NCBI GenBank assembly: GCA_903868595.1 | Contig: CAIPVV010000001.1 | Location: 36,900-100,899, forward strand | Direction of reading: 5' to 3' | Origin: an uncultured Pseudomonadota bacterium | GTDB lineage: Bacteria > Pseudomonadota > Gammaproteobacteria > Steroidobacterales > Steroidobacteraceae | DNA: 64,000 nucleotides | Shown here: piece after piece, positions 1-8,784 of the stretch | Position numbering within the stretch: the stretch's first letter is position 1 | How the letters are laid out: each line of letters starts with the position of its first letter | Position numbers and translations under genes: made by a program | The notes under the pieces: generated by a model | Seen by the model: the letters and a program-made list of their open reading frames with translations, nothing else | The model's database searches: none | Told to the model about the DNA's origin: nothing

Positions 1-1075
1 GGCGCCCGGTACCGGGTATCTCGCCCATGCGCACGCCGCCTACGAACAGGTCGCCCTTCCATTTCGGGAGCGCGTCCCCGGTGTAGAACGTCAGGCCGGT
101 CACGGAGATCGACGGCATCCAGTAAATGACCGGCGGCTCGAAGCCCGCATGGGTCGGCTCATTCACCTGGGCCTGCCACGGGCCCGGATAGGTCCTGCCC
201 AGGCTGACCACCGGCCAGCCATAGTTGCGCCCCGGCTTGAGCAGGTTGATCTCATCACCGCCGTTGGGGCCCATCTCCGATATCCACATCTCGTGGGTCT
301 TGGGATGCTGCGTGAACCCCAGCACGCTGCGGTGGCCCATCGTATAGACCTCGGGGCGGTGACCCGCCTGGCCGACGAAGGGATTGTCGGCCGGCACGCT
401 GCCGTCCTCCTTGAGCCGCAGGACCTTTCCCCCCAGCGAATTGGGGTTCTGGGCGTCATCGGCGGTGAAGCCCGCCGTGGCAATCCACAGCAGGCCGTCC
501 GGCGTCAGGGTAAACGCCAGCGCACCGTGCAGGTCGTCGGCGAAGAAAACATCCTTCACGTCGCTGAGCCGGTCACCCTCTAGCCGCGCCCGGGCGATCG
601 CGACGCCGGTGCGCTTGCCGTCCAGGGGCTTCGTGTAGCTCAGGAAGACCAGGTGGTTCTCGGCATAGCGCGGGTGAACCACGATGTTCATGTAGCCATG
701 CACCGCGCCCAGCGAGCCGGACTTGCCGGCATACACCGAAGCCGGCCCGCCACTGATCGGCTTGGGATCGAGCTTGCCGTGGCGAAGGATCCTCAGCTGC
801 CCGGTGCGCTGGGTTACCAGCATCTCGCCGGTCGGCAGCCAGGCCAGGGCATAGGGGTACTCCAGGTCGCGTGCGAGGACGCTGACCCGGATGTCCTGGT
901 TCTCGGCCGTCTTGTAGAGGAAGGGGCCCTTGCCCAGCGGCAGGTCTGCTAGGCCCGTGGGCGCCACGGGAACGCCGTTGGCAAACGGCACGGCCTGCTG
1001 GGCGCCCACCGGGACCGCGAGGCACGCAGCACAAGCCAGCGTGGCAGCGGCAATCATGCGACCTGTGGTCGTCAT
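1..1075 (-). CDS. PQQ-dependent sugar dehydrogenase-like protein, C-terminus outside window
   Basis: The frame is open from an ATG at 1075 to the window edge, giving 358 codons without the C-terminus. A purine-rich ribosome site (GGGGGGAG) lies just upstream. An export signal of about 25 residues ends near GAQQA. The body matches the soluble glucose/sorbosone dehydrogenase (GSDH) beta-propeller family: LARDLEYPYALAWLPTG near the start, then GHRSVLGFTQHP, EMGPNGGDEIN and NYGWP. Family members oxidise sugars in the periplasm with PQQ. The usual EHGP motif reads EMGP here, so the exact chemistry is uncertain. It is the last visible gene of a minus-strand cluster with two membrane proteins that could accept electrons; that link is inference. 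Confidence 0.85.
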   Translation of the reverse strand, partial: MTTTGRMIAAATLACAACLAVPVGAQQAVPFANGVPVAPTGLADLPLGKGPFLYKTAENQDIRVSVLARDLEYPYALAWLPTGEMLVTQRTGQLRILRHGKLDPKPISGGPASVYAGKSGSLGAVHGYMNIVVHPRYAENHLVFLSYTKPLDGKRTGVAIARARLEGDRLSDVKDVFFADDLHGALAFTLTPDGLLWIATAGFTADDAQNPNSLGGKVLRLKEDGSVPADNPFVGQAGHRPEVYTMGHRSVLGFTQHPKTHEMWISEMGPNGGDEINLLKPGRNYGWPVVSLGRTYPGPWQAQVNEPTHAGFEPPVIYWMPSISVTGLTFYTGDALPKWKGDLFVGGVRMGEIPGTGR

Positions 1076-1110
1076 ACTCCCCCCCTCTTCCTAGTTTTCA
1101 AATCTGGGCG

Positions 1111-1650
1111 CTAGAAATCAAACTTGATGTTCGGATCGTCCGGCACGACGAAGTTGTAACCCTTGGTAAAGCCAATCCACCGCGCCAGCATGATGACCGT
1201 GACCCACAGGAGGATCGACAGCAGCCCCGCGAGGCGCGCCGCGCGCGGCGGGGCAACGCCCACATCCCATCCCCCGACGCCGCGCAGGGTTGCTCCCTGG
1301 AAGATGGCCATGTTGATGCCGGCGGCGAGCAGCGCCAGCATCTTCAGGCGAAAGGCGGTATTGATGACATAGGTATTGGCATTGGCGGCGAACATCAGGC
1401 TTCCGGTCACCACCGCCAGGCCAAACGCCCACCAGGTCAGCCGCAGCAGTTCATCCGATATGCGCGTAAAGGCACGCGTGGCGTTTGGAATCCCGAGCAG
1501 CCGCAGGTCGACGATCAGGACCGTGCCGAATACCATCGTGGCCGCCAGCACATGGGTGGCCTCGACCACCGGCATGGCCTTCAGGGAGGAGCGCATCCAC
1601 TCGCCTATGGCGGACGCCTGGATGTCGTTCACCAGCCCAGCAAATTCCAT
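1111..1650 (-). CDS. DUF6644-like four-helix membrane protein (copy 1)
   Basis: This 179-residue protein has four hydrophobic segments, at about residues 30-50, 70-90, 100-120 and 140-160. The first carries a His in VVEATHVLAAT followed by a conserved-looking VLIVDLRLLG. A Lys in FRLKMLALLAAG precedes helix 3. The layout resembles CopD or cytochrome-b-like small membrane proteins, and I assign it to DUF6644 from memory of that family. It is a diverged paralogue of the next upstream gene (stop at 1669, 18 bases away), so the two may form a heterodimer. No function is known. The idea of a haem or electron-transfer partner for the adjacent dehydrogenase is inference. Confidence 0.75.
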   Translation of the reverse strand: MEFAGLVNDIQASAIGEWMRSSLKAMPVVEATHVLAATMVFGTVLIVDLRLLGIPNATRAFTRISDELLRLTWWAFGLAVVTGSLMFAANANTYVINTAFRLKMLALLAAGINMAIFQGATLRGVGGWDVGVAPPRAARLAGLLSILLWVTVIMLARWIGFTKGYNFVVPDDPNIKFDF

Positions 1651-1668
1651 AACTGAAGAGCCCGTAAT

Positions 1669-2148
1669 TCAGGTGTGTGAGGAGAGCGACTGCCAGACTT
1701 CCACGTCATAGGCGATCGCCCGACCGAGGAAGATGACACCGATCCACAGGACGATGAGTCCGACGGCCAGGGGCCGCGCCGCGGCACTGGCGGGCGCCCG
1801 TCCCAAGCGCAGCGTGACGAGGAGCGCGACGACCAGCAGGACCATCTTGACCCAGAACGAGGTGGCGCCGAACTCGCGGCCCGGCTCCCCGACGATGAGC
1901 ACGACGCCGGTAATCGCCATGACCAGCAGCGCCCGCCACATCCACGGCGCAAAGCGCAGCCAGACGAGCTCGAACGGCTCATCCGCACGCATCCGGCCCA
2001 GCACGCGCAGCGCGATCATCAGGCTCGACACGAATACGATGCCGATCATCAGGATGTGGATGCACTGAACCAGCGGCACGATCCAGCCCACGGACTGGAT
2101 CGTCTGGCTGACGGCCGTGGCATGCAGCCACGCGGCAAACTCGGCCAT
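1669..2148 (-). CDS. DUF6644-like four-helix membrane protein (copy 2)
   Basis: This 159-residue protein has four predicted membrane helices. It shares with copy 1 a His in helix 1 (LVQCIHILMIGIVF), the stretch SLMIALRVLG, a Trp-rich start to helix 2 and FWVKM before helix 3. It starts at an ATG 8 bases after the stop of the DUF6152-like gene, so it is almost certainly cotranscribed. Two divergent copies side by side suggest a heteromeric membrane complex. The biochemical role is unknown. Confidence 0.75.
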   Translation of the reverse strand: MAEFAAWLHATAVSQTIQSVGWIVPLVQCIHILMIGIVFVSSLMIALRVLGRMRADEPFELVWLRFAPWMWRALLVMAITGVVLIVGEPGREFGATSFWVKMVLLVVALLVTLRLGRAPASAAARPLAVGLIVLWIGVIFLGRAIAYDVEVWQSLSSHT

Positions 2149-2156
2149 CGCAGTGC

Positions 2157-2663
2157 TCAGCGAGCCGGCGCCGCGCCGGGCAGCTGGCCGCCACCGATCG
2201 TCACGTGGCCCTCCACGCTGTCACACTGCATGCCCGGCGCAGGCGGCTTTTTCTCCGGGCACTTGTAGATGGAGCCCGGGTTGACGCGCGCACCGGCCTT
2301 CTCGCCGCTGCGAAGCGGGTGCAAGCCCACCGAGAATATCGTGCCCGGCGGAAAGGTGCCGACCGAAATACCGTCCGCGGCAGCCTGCGCCGAGCCGGTC
2401 ATTTCCACCGCCCAGATCACCGGCTTGCCGTCCTCGCCGCGCTGCACGTTCTTGCGCTCCTCGTTCATCGGCGCGAAGAAGATCTGCAGGTGGTTGGCGT
2501 CCGGGTTGACCCGCGTCACGACGCCCGTGAACATGAGCGTCTGCTCCATGTTGTACAGGGCGAAGGAATGGTGGGCGATGGCGGGCGCCGTGGCCGCAAC
2601 GCCGGCGACCAGCGCCAGGGATGCGGCAACCTGGAACAGCCCGGCTTTCTTTTTCATTTCCAT
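2157..2663 (-). CDS. DUF6152-like secreted protein
   Basis: This 168-residue protein has a clear signal peptide (about residues 1-30, ending APAIA). The mature protein begins HHSFALYNM, then runs FTGVVTRVNPDANHLQIFFAP. The double His after the cleavage site and the G-x-V-T-x-V-N-P pattern are typical of DUF6152, a small periplasmic OB-like family. Two Cys (YKCPEKK and MQCDSVEG) near the end could form a disulfide. The gene starts 15 bases after the upstream stop and ends 8 bases before the DUF6644 gene, so it is part of one transcription unit. A metal- or substrate-binding role for the N-terminal histidines is possible but unproven. Confidence 0.75.
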   Translation of the reverse strand: MEMKKKAGLFQVAASLALVAGVAATAPAIAHHSFALYNMEQTLMFTGVVTRVNPDANHLQIFFAPMNEERKNVQRGEDGKPVIWAVEMTGSAQAAADGISVGTFPPGTIFSVGLHPLRSGEKAGARVNPGSIYKCPEKKPPAPGMQCDSVEGHVTIGGGQLPGAAPAR

Positions 2664-2678
2664 GCTCGTCGTTCTCCG

Positions 2679-4064
2679 TCAATCGAACTTAAAGATGTCT
2701 TCTTCCTTGGGCTTTTCCATGCCCTTCTCGAAATACTGCTCCCAGTTCTGCGCCCAGGGACGGCCATACATGTCCGGCACCTTGTAGGGTACCGTTTGGC
2801 CCGGCGAGACGGCAGTGGCCTTGCCTTCGATCGGCAGGATCGTCGGGATGCACTCGATGAAGACGAACGGATCCGCCTTGCTGAAATCGGCGGACTTCAC
2901 GTAGTTGCGCACGATGCGGACAGGCTGCCGCAGCGCCTCCGGATCGTAGAAGATCGCCTCGTGGTTCAGGCCCAGGAACTTGCCCTTGGCGTCGCGGTTG
3001 GGCGAATAGATCTCGATGGTCTGCAGCTTGTTGGAGTGCTCGTAGGCGCCGTGGTTCATCCAGCCCTGGACGTTGGCCGTCCAGGTGATCAGCACGTCCT
3101 TGTCCCAGAACCCGACCGTCTCCCCGTACCAGCGCGGCACGTCCGCGCCCAGGTGCGGCCCGGAGCCGTCCATCTTGAACTCGCGGCCGACGTACACGTT
3201 CGTGATGAAGTTGTCGGCGACGCCCGCCAGGATCTGCACCAGCTGCGGCGTGACGATGATGTCCCAGTCCCAGGTCGCATATTCGTGCCAGCGGCGCATG
3301 AAGCCCTCGGGCCAGCAGTACTGCGAGGGCCACTGCGCGCGGTTCGTGTTGCCCTCGTGGTAGGCCTGCTGGACCATGCGCTTCTGGTATTCGGGCGTGA
3401 GCAGCGAGAGGATCGTGGTCATCTGGTTGTGCCGCATGCGGTACCACCACCAGTTGTTGCCCGGCGTACGGATCGACTGCAGGTACCGGCCGCTCCATTC
3501 GCCCGGGACGGTCGCATAGGTGTGCTGGGCCGGCCCGCCGCGCTTCTTGGTCTCGGCCAGCAGCGCCTCGTAGTGTTCTCTCGCCGTCTTGAAGGGATAC
3601 GGGCTGACGATGGCCTCGCGCGGATAGTCGCGATCGCAGCGGCCCCAGGCGGCAGTCTTCGACCCGGCCTCCCCGATCAGCCGCGGGCCCGTGGCGCCCC
3701 ACTGCTCCTCGATGCCTACCGGGCTGTTGCAGCGGAAGTAGCGCGGATCGGTCCACAGCGCCCGGTCCTTGTAGAAGTCCTTGGAGGTGAACAGGTCGAC
3801 CGGCAGGGGCGTGATCCCGGGGGGAACGGCGCCGTCGCGCGCCAGACCGACGAAGGTTCCGGCCGGGGGGTCGTTCAGGCGGGTCGGCGCAGGACCGCGA
3901 GTGGCCGTCGCGCCCACAATCTCGTACTTGGCGATGTCCGCGAGCACGGGTGCACCCCGGCCGACGCTTTTGAATCCCGGATTGGCGACCTGCTGCGCAC
4001 CGGCGATCCCCGCTGTAAACCACAGCACCGCCACTGCACATGTCCGCCAGACATGGTCTTGCAT
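2679..4064 (-). CDS. uncharacterised secreted protein, 461 aa, first gene of the cluster
   Basis: The start is the ATG at 4064, which follows a GGGCGGGG ribosome site and gives a typical signal peptide cleaved near GIAGA/QQ. The mature protein is about 438 residues, rich in Trp and Tyr ([26 protein letters not shown]-like endings), with few Cys and no membrane helix. I do not recognise a named domain, and it is not DUF1329. It heads the cluster 461-aa protein, DUF6152, DUF6644, DUF6644, sugar dehydrogenase, all within 36 bases of each other, so a shared periplasmic task is likely. The frame stays open upstream to about 4484, but that part overlaps the divergent promoter region and looks non-coding. 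Confidence 0.8.
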   Translation of the reverse strand: MQDHVWRTCAVAVLWFTAGIAGAQQVANPGFKSVGRGAPVLADIAKYEIVGATATRGPAPTRLNDPPAGTFVGLARDGAVPPGITPLPVDLFTSKDFYKDRALWTDPRYFRCNSPVGIEEQWGATGPRLIGEAGSKTAAWGRCDRDYPREAIVSPYPFKTAREHYEALLAETKKRGGPAQHTYATVPGEWSGRYLQSIRTPGNNWWWYRMRHNQMTTILSLLTPEYQKRMVQQAYHEGNTNRAQWPSQYCWPEGFMRRWHEYATWDWDIIVTPQLVQILAGVADNFITNVYVGREFKMDGSGPHLGADVPRWYGETVGFWDKDVLITWTANVQGWMNHGAYEHSNKLQTIEIYSPNRDAKGKFLGLNHEAIFYDPEALRQPVRIVRNYVKSADFSKADPFVFIECIPTILPIEGKATAVSPGQTVPYKVPDMYGRPWAQNWEQYFEKGMEKPKEEDIFKFD

Positions 4065-4441
4065 GTCCCCGCCCTTCGATATTCTTGACCTTGACCCTGC
4101 TGATACTAGTTCGAAACACGCCGCGGCGCACACTTGCTCGCCCCCTCCGGAAGGAATTGATCCCGGACTTTGTCCATCCTCACGGGGTTGGGCAAGACAT
4201 CGCGCCGCCGAGTTCCGGGTCCCGCAAAAAATCGGGCGAGACGCACCGTCTCTCGCCAACCGGTCGCCTGCGGCCGCTGCCCTGTCCTGGCGCCCCCGCT
4301 CACGGCCCGGGCCCAGCCCACCGGCCCGCCTTCCGGGGCTCGAACGCGCATCAGGCGCCGCCCGCGACCGACGGCCCCGCCGGGGCCGTGGCCGTGGCGG
4401 CCGGGGCTGGTTAGACTCAGGCTCCACCTGGGGGTCCCGAC
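4065..4441. other. divergent intergenic region (377 bp)
   Basis: This stretch separates the minus-strand secreted-protein cluster from the plus-strand amidohydrolase and must hold both promoters. Open frames here are Arg/Pro-rich with no resemblance to proteins. I could not pick a convincing -35/-10 pair. Confidence 0.5.
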
Positions 4442-5719
4442 ATGACAACAAGAACAACGATACTGGGCGGCCTGTCCGCCGCACTGCTCCTCTGCGGCGC
4501 GGCTGCCAGCGCCCAGTCCCTGACCATTACCAACGCCCGCATCCTGGTCGGCAACGGCACTGTCATCGACCACGGCAGCCTCGTCGTGCGTGACGGCAGG
4601 ATTGCCGCCGTCTCGGCCGGCGTACCGGCCGCCAGCGCCGGCCGGGTCATCGACGCCCACGGCAAGACCGTCATGCCGGGCTACATCGATGCCCATCGCC
4701 ACGTCGTCCAGGGCAACCCCACCGAATGGCTGGAGAAGACAGCCGCGCACCAGCTGCAGGACTTCCTGGACGCGGGCTTTACCACGGTACTGGGCGCGAT
4801 CGACCCGCCGCAGCTCATCGAGGCGCGCAAGCGGATCGAGGCCGGCCGGATGAAGGGACCGCGGCTGTACGTCGGGGCGATCATCCCCTTGGCGGGCGCC
4901 CTGCCGCCGTCCCCCAAGGCCGCTGCCGCGCCGCCGGGCGACCCGGCTCGCACGGACCCGGCCCGCTTGCCGCTGGGCACCCAAGCCGCTCCGGCCATTC
5001 CCCGCGAGCAGACACTGCGCATGATCGAGGCCGCCAAGGCCGCCGGGTACGACTACCTGAAGACGGTCATGAACGCCACGCCCGGTGGGCCGGAGATCGC
5101 CACGCAGAAGTTCGTGGTCGAGGAAGGCATCAAGCGCGGCATGCCCACCATCACCCACGCCGTGAGCGTGCGCGACACGCTGGCGGCGCTGGAAGGCAAG
5201 CCCGCCCTGCTCGTGCACACGCCGCACATCGGCGACCTGGGCAGCGACCCCGTGGCGCTGAAGCGGATCATCGATGCGCACATCCCGATGACCTCCACGC
5301 TGCAGGTCTTCCTGCCGCACTTCGGCCGGGACGGCAAGCCGCTGTTCCGGGATGGCGGTCCCTTTCCCTTCGACACGCTCTCCAGCGCCGGCCAGGGGCC
5401 CGTCAATGCCCGCCTGCTGTGGGAGGCTGGGCTGAAGGACTACGGCTATGGCACGGACACCCAGTGGCCGCCCAAGGAGTCGCTGTTCGATGAGCTGCGC
5501 GCGCTGTCGCTGGTGTTCTCCCCCGCCGAAATCGTCACGATCCTGACCAAGAACGCGGGCCTGGCAACCATGCATGGCAGCGAGATCGGCACGCTGGAGC
5601 CGGGCAAGCGGGCGGACATCGTCATCGTCAACGGCGACCCGCTCGCCCGCAGCGCCGACCTGCTGAACGTCGTGACGACGATCAAGGGCGGCGAGGTGGT
5701 GTTCGAGAAGCGTCCCTAG
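4442..5719 (+). CDS. secreted amidohydrolase, imidazolonepropionase-like
   Basis: This 425-residue protein has a signal peptide (about residues 1-24, ending AASA). The amidohydrolase fold is evident: a beta-rich N-terminal piece ([11 protein letters not shown]), the HxH metal pair H85/H87 in YIDAHRH, candidate bridging Lys K207 (DYLKT), H239 (THAV), H259/H262, and D339 in YGTD. The C-terminal signature is [19 protein letters not shown]. The order fits the imidazolonepropionase/prolidase-type group, which hydrolyses cyclic amides, dipeptides or lactone-like bonds. Export suggests a periplasmic substrate. It is the only plus-strand gene facing the secreted-protein cluster. The substrate cannot be read from sequence. 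Confidence 0.85.
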   Translation: MTTRTTILGGLSAALLLCGAAASAQSLTITNARILVGNGTVIDHGSLVVRDGRIAAVSAGVPAASAGRVIDAHGKTVMPGYIDAHRHVVQGNPTEWLEKTAAHQLQDFLDAGFTTVLGAIDPPQLIEARKRIEAGRMKGPRLYVGAIIPLAGALPPSPKAAAAPPGDPARTDPARLPLGTQAAPAIPREQTLRMIEAAKAAGYDYLKTVMNATPGGPEIATQKFVVEEGIKRGMPTITHAVSVRDTLAALEGKPALLVHTPHIGDLGSDPVALKRIIDAHIPMTSTLQVFLPHFGRDGKPLFRDGGPFPFDTLSSAGQGPVNARLLWEAGLKDYGYGTDTQWPPKESLFDELRALSLVFSPAEIVTILTKNAGLATMHGSEIGTLEPGKRADIVIVNGDPLARSADLLNVVTTIKGGEVVFEKRP

Positions 5720-5731
5720 AGCAATGCCGGA

Positions 5732-5756
5732 GCGTCGATGCGCAGCGCATCGACGC
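5732..5756. terminator. convergent hairpin after amidohydrolase and SDR genes
   Basis: An 11-bp perfect stem (GCGTCGATGCG / CGCATCGACGC) with a 3-base CAG loop lies between the convergent amidohydrolase and SDR genes. No T-run follows on either strand. It would suit a bidirectional, possibly Rho-assisted, terminator. Confidence 0.5.
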
Positions 5757-5808
5757 CCCGTCGCGGCCACCCGGCGACGCGGGCGCGCCCCGACCGGACC
5801 GCGCAAGC

Positions 5809-6597
5809 CTAGAAGGTGGAGCGCGTTGAACCGCCGTCCATCACGATGCTCTGCCCGGTGATATAGCCGGCAAACTGGCTGCACAGCAGGCAGACCAGGG
5901 CACCCACATCCTGCGACTCCCCGAAGCGGCCGGCCGCGATCCGGAAGCCCTCCACCATGCGGGCCACCTCCACGTCATAGCTGCTGCCGTTCTGCTCGGC
6001 GCGCGCCGTCAGCTGATCGTGGATGGCCGCTGTGTGGAACATGCCGGGCAGCACGTTGTTGATCGTCACGTTGTGCCGGGCCACGGCCAGCGCCACCGCC
6101 CCGGAGTAGTTGACCAGCGCCGCGCGCGGGGCACCGGAGAGGATGCGCAGTTCCAGCGGATACTTCGCCGCAACCGTGGCGATGTTGACGATACGGCCCC
6201 AGCGGCGCGCCACCATGCCGTCCAGCGCGGCCTTGATGAACTGCACGGGCCCGAGCAGCGAGGTATCCAGCGTCGCCTGCCACTGCGCGGCATCGATCTG
6301 CCGGTAGTCCGGCGTCATCGGAGGCGGCGAGCAGGTCCCGACCAGGATATCCGGCTCCGGGCAGGCGGCAAAGATGCGCTCCCTACCCTCCGGCGTACCG
6401 TGGTCCACGGCGATCGGCACTACGCGCACACCGGTTTGCGCTGCGATCTCCTTGGCGGTCGCCAGGAGCCGTGCCTCGCCTCGCGCGGAGATGACCAGGT
6501 CCACCCCCTCGCGCGCCAGCGCCAGCGCCGCGGCCTTGCCCATGCCGGCACTGGCTCCGTTGACGATGGCCCGGCGACCGGCAATGCCCATATCCAT
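5809..6597 (-). CDS. atypical short-chain dehydrogenase/reductase
   Basis: This 262-residue Rossmann protein starts at the ATG at 6597, preceded by AGGAG at 9 bases. A longer in-frame start at 6663 has no such site. The nucleotide motif is N13-G-A-S-A-G-M-G, and the family features NIATV and NNVLPG are present. The catalytic part is unusual: where classical SDRs have Ser then YxxxK, this protein has IATVAAKYP and NYSGAV, so the Lys is replaced by Val. Related SDR subfamilies with a VTINNLLPG segment also lack the canonical triad, so it may use another mechanism or act as a binding protein. It is convergent with the amidohydrolase. The C-terminus SIVMDGGSTRSTF is normal. Confidence 0.85.
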   Translation of the reverse strand: MDMGIAGRRAIVNGASAGMGKAAALALAREGVDLVISARGEARLLATAKEIAAQTGVRVVPIAVDHGTPEGRERIFAACPEPDILVGTCSPPPMTPDYRQIDAAQWQATLDTSLLGPVQFIKAALDGMVARRWGRIVNIATVAAKYPLELRILSGAPRAALVNYSGAVALAVARHNVTINNVLPGMFHTAAIHDQLTARAEQNGSSYDVEVARMVEGFRIAAGRFGESQDVGALVCLLCSQFAGYITGQSIVMDGGSTRSTF

Positions 6598-6880
6598 TGT
6601 CGCGCGCTCCTGCTGCTCCTCGGGGGAGGGCAGTTTAAAGGCATCGCGAACCTCGTGCGGCACTCTCGGCCACCGCCACGGGCTTGCCCCTGCCCCGGAA
6701 CACGTCGTGCGGCGGCCCCGCCCACCCCATCCATCGGGTTTATAGGTGACATGTGGGAGAATGATTTCCAGCGCACCGTGCTTCGTAATACGGTGCGCGC
6801 GGATTCACGAGACAGGCGTCGCTGCCGAGCTGGGCGCAAGGGCCGGCCGTGGACCCCTATCAACGGCTCAGGAACAGATC

Positions 6881-7804
6881 ATGCGATTACATCCGACAGG
6901 CAAGTTCGAAAATTTCGCGGCGCAATACGCGCATATCGAGGCACGGCCGCTGGCCGCGGCCATGGGCGTGGAGGTCAGCGGGGTCGACCTGACACGTCTC
7001 TCGGATGGGCAGTTCGAGGAAATTCGCCACGCGCTGTACCGACACAAGATGGTGTTCCTTCGCAACCAGCGGCTGACCCACGCGCAGCAAGAGGCCTTCA
7101 GCCTGCGGTTCGGACCCTTTGCCGTGGATGCCTACACCCAGGGCGTGCCGGGGCATGCGGACGTGCATCCGCTGATCAAGGAGGCCGATGACCGCTCGGA
7201 GATGGTGTTCGGGGAGGGCTGGCACACCGACTCGCCCTTCATGCCCGAGCCGCCGTCCATCACGATCCTGCGCTCGGTGCAGATACCGGCCTTTGGTGGC
7301 GATACGATCTGGGCCAATTCGGCGCTCGCCTACACCATGCTGAGCGACACCTACAAGCGGCTCGTGAACGAGCTGCGCGTGCATTTTTCACTGGGCGAGG
7401 TCCTCAAGTCCGTGCACCGCGCGGTGGAGGTCAGCGACAGCCCGATCGGCCGCCTGGCTGCTACGCGCGAAGCCACGCAGCTCTCCGAGGACCTGCAGCG
7501 CAAGATCAAAGGCAACATCCATCCGATGGTGAGGACCCACCCGGTCACGGGCGAGAAGGCCCTGTACGTGGACATGGCCTACGCCGTGGGCATCGACGGC
7601 ATGACGCCGGAGGAATCGGCGCCCATCCTGCAGTTCCTGGGCGAGCACATCGTGCAGCACGCCTTTACCTGCCGCCTGCGCTGGGAGCCGGACATGGTGG
7701 CCTTCTGGGACAATCGCCTCTGCGTGCACCAGGCCTTCAACGACTACCAGGGCAGCCGGCGCGAGATGTACCGCACGACCGTCGTGGGCGAGAAGCCGCG
7801 CTAG
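6881..7804 (+). CDS. TauD/TfdA-family Fe(II)/2-oxoglutarate dioxygenase
   Basis: The start is the ATG at 6881, after CAGGAA. The 307-residue product has the full facial triad: H115 and D117 in GWHTD, and H283 in CVHQAF, with Arg residues in the following RREMYRTT for 2-oxoglutarate. The N-terminus MGVEVSGVDLTRL and FLRNQ are typical of taurine and 2,4-D dioxygenases. It hydroxylates a small substrate, releasing CO2 and succinate; taurine is only one possibility. It is divergent from the SDR and convergent with the HD-domain gene. No sulfonate transporter is nearby, which argues against simple TauD function. Confidence 0.9.
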   Translation: MRLHPTGKFENFAAQYAHIEARPLAAAMGVEVSGVDLTRLSDGQFEEIRHALYRHKMVFLRNQRLTHAQQEAFSLRFGPFAVDAYTQGVPGHADVHPLIKEADDRSEMVFGEGWHTDSPFMPEPPSITILRSVQIPAFGGDTIWANSALAYTMLSDTYKRLVNELRVHFSLGEVLKSVHRAVEVSDSPIGRLAATREATQLSEDLQRKIKGNIHPMVRTHPVTGEKALYVDMAYAVGIDGMTPEESAPILQFLGEHIVQHAFTCRLRWEPDMVAFWDNRLCVHQAFNDYQGSRREMYRTTVVGEKPR

Positions 7805-7820
7805 GCCGGCGGCCCTGACG

Positions 7821-7849
7821 GCGTCGCGGCGGCGTGCCTGCCGCGACGC
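7821..7849. terminator. convergent hairpin between dioxygenase and HD gene
   Basis: A 10-bp perfect stem (GCGTCGCGGC / GCCGCGACGC) with a 9-base loop sits 16 bases after the dioxygenase stop and before the convergent HD gene stop. There is no T-run. It probably ends transcription from both sides. Confidence 0.5.
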
Positions 7850-7864
7850 AGCCGCCCCGCCAAC

Positions 7865-8680
7865 CTAGAGCGGATGGTCCGGCATGGCGAGGGATCGCCA
7901 CATGTGCGCAGTCGGCGATCCATCGAATCCCAAGCCGTCCTTCGGCTGCTTGAAGTGCCGGCCGATGATGTCGGTGAAATGCTCCAGCTGCGGCTGCACC
8001 CTGGGGTCGAACGCATACAGGTCATTGACGGTGACCAGGCGCGGCGCCAGGTACCACTTGTGGTTTCGGACCATCTGGTCGGTCCGCTCGATGTACGGCT
8101 CCGGCCGGTAATCGTGGCCGAACAGGCGCCGGTAGAGATCCGGGTACTCGTAACCGTGCTCCTGGTCCTCGTAGAAGCGCAGCACCTGGTGGTAGCGGAT
8201 CGCGAAGCTGACCTTCGCGGAGACGTAGGGTTCGTACAGCTGCGCGCCCCACCAGCCGTGGTCGACCTTGATCAGGTCCTGGGCGGTGTCGTGCAGCAGG
8301 CAGGCCAGCACGATCTCCTCGGACATGCCCTTGCTCAGCGCCCTGTTGGCGCTCTGCAGGCAATGGTTGGAGGTCGCCATGAAGCGCAGCTTGAAATAAT
8401 CCACCAGCGTGGGCCGCTCCGGCAGCGGCGCCAGGTGCGGGACGGTGCCGGTCTGCGCGAAGAACAGGTTGCCTGCGCCGCGCCGGGTCTTGCGCGTGAC
8501 GACCTGGGCCTCGATGTCGGCAGCACTGGGGAACGCGGCCGCGGTTGCGGGGGCGGCAGGGGCGGCCGTCTGCGCCATCAGGTGCTGCTCCAGCGCATCC
8601 GCCTTGGCCTCATCGCTCAGCAGCGCGACCGCGGCCGCACCCCCGAGGCTCGCAAAGAACGCACGTCGGTCAACGACCAG
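7865..8680 (-). CDS. HD-domain protein with export-type N-terminus, probable CTG start
   Basis: The recognisable protein starts LVVDRRAFFASLGGAAAVAL, an RR-containing hydrophobic leader, then an Ala/Pro linker and an HD domain at about residues 90-230. H106, the doublet H130-D131 (LLHDTAQD), H141 and H164 follow the spacing of HD metal ligands, as in MIOX/PhnZ-type oxygenases or phosphohydrolases. No ATG, GTG or TTG sits at a sensible place. A GGAGGAG ribosome site lies 5 bases before an in-frame CTG at 8678-8680, so I place the start there (271 aa). Its neighbour is a 2-oxoglutarate dioxygenase. Whether it is an oxygenase or a hydrolase cannot be told from sequence. Confidence 0.7.
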   Translation of the reverse strand: MVVDRRAFFASLGGAAAVALLSDEAKADALEQHLMAQTAAPAAPATAAAFPSAADIEAQVVTRKTRRGAGNLFFAQTGTVPHLAPLPERPTLVDYFKLRFMATSNHCLQSANRALSKGMSEEIVLACLLHDTAQDLIKVDHGWWGAQLYEPYVSAKVSFAIRYHQVLRFYEDQEHGYEYPDLYRRLFGHDYRPEPYIERTDQMVRNHKWYLAPRLVTVNDLYAFDPRVQPQLEHFTDIIGRHFKQPKDGLGFDGSPTAHMWRSLAMPDHPL

Positions 8681-8784
8681 GGTCTCTCCTCCCCCCTTCG
8701 TCCGCTCCGCGGCATCGCGGCTCTTTATACATACTGTTGCCCGCGGGGCGGATGCGCCGCGGCCGCAGGCACTCCAGCACCGTC

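Noticed and set aside
4065..4484. 140-residue N-terminal extension of the 461-aa secreted protein
   Set aside because: It would hide a clear signal peptide and overlaps the divergent amidohydrolase gene; ATG 4064 has a ribosome site.
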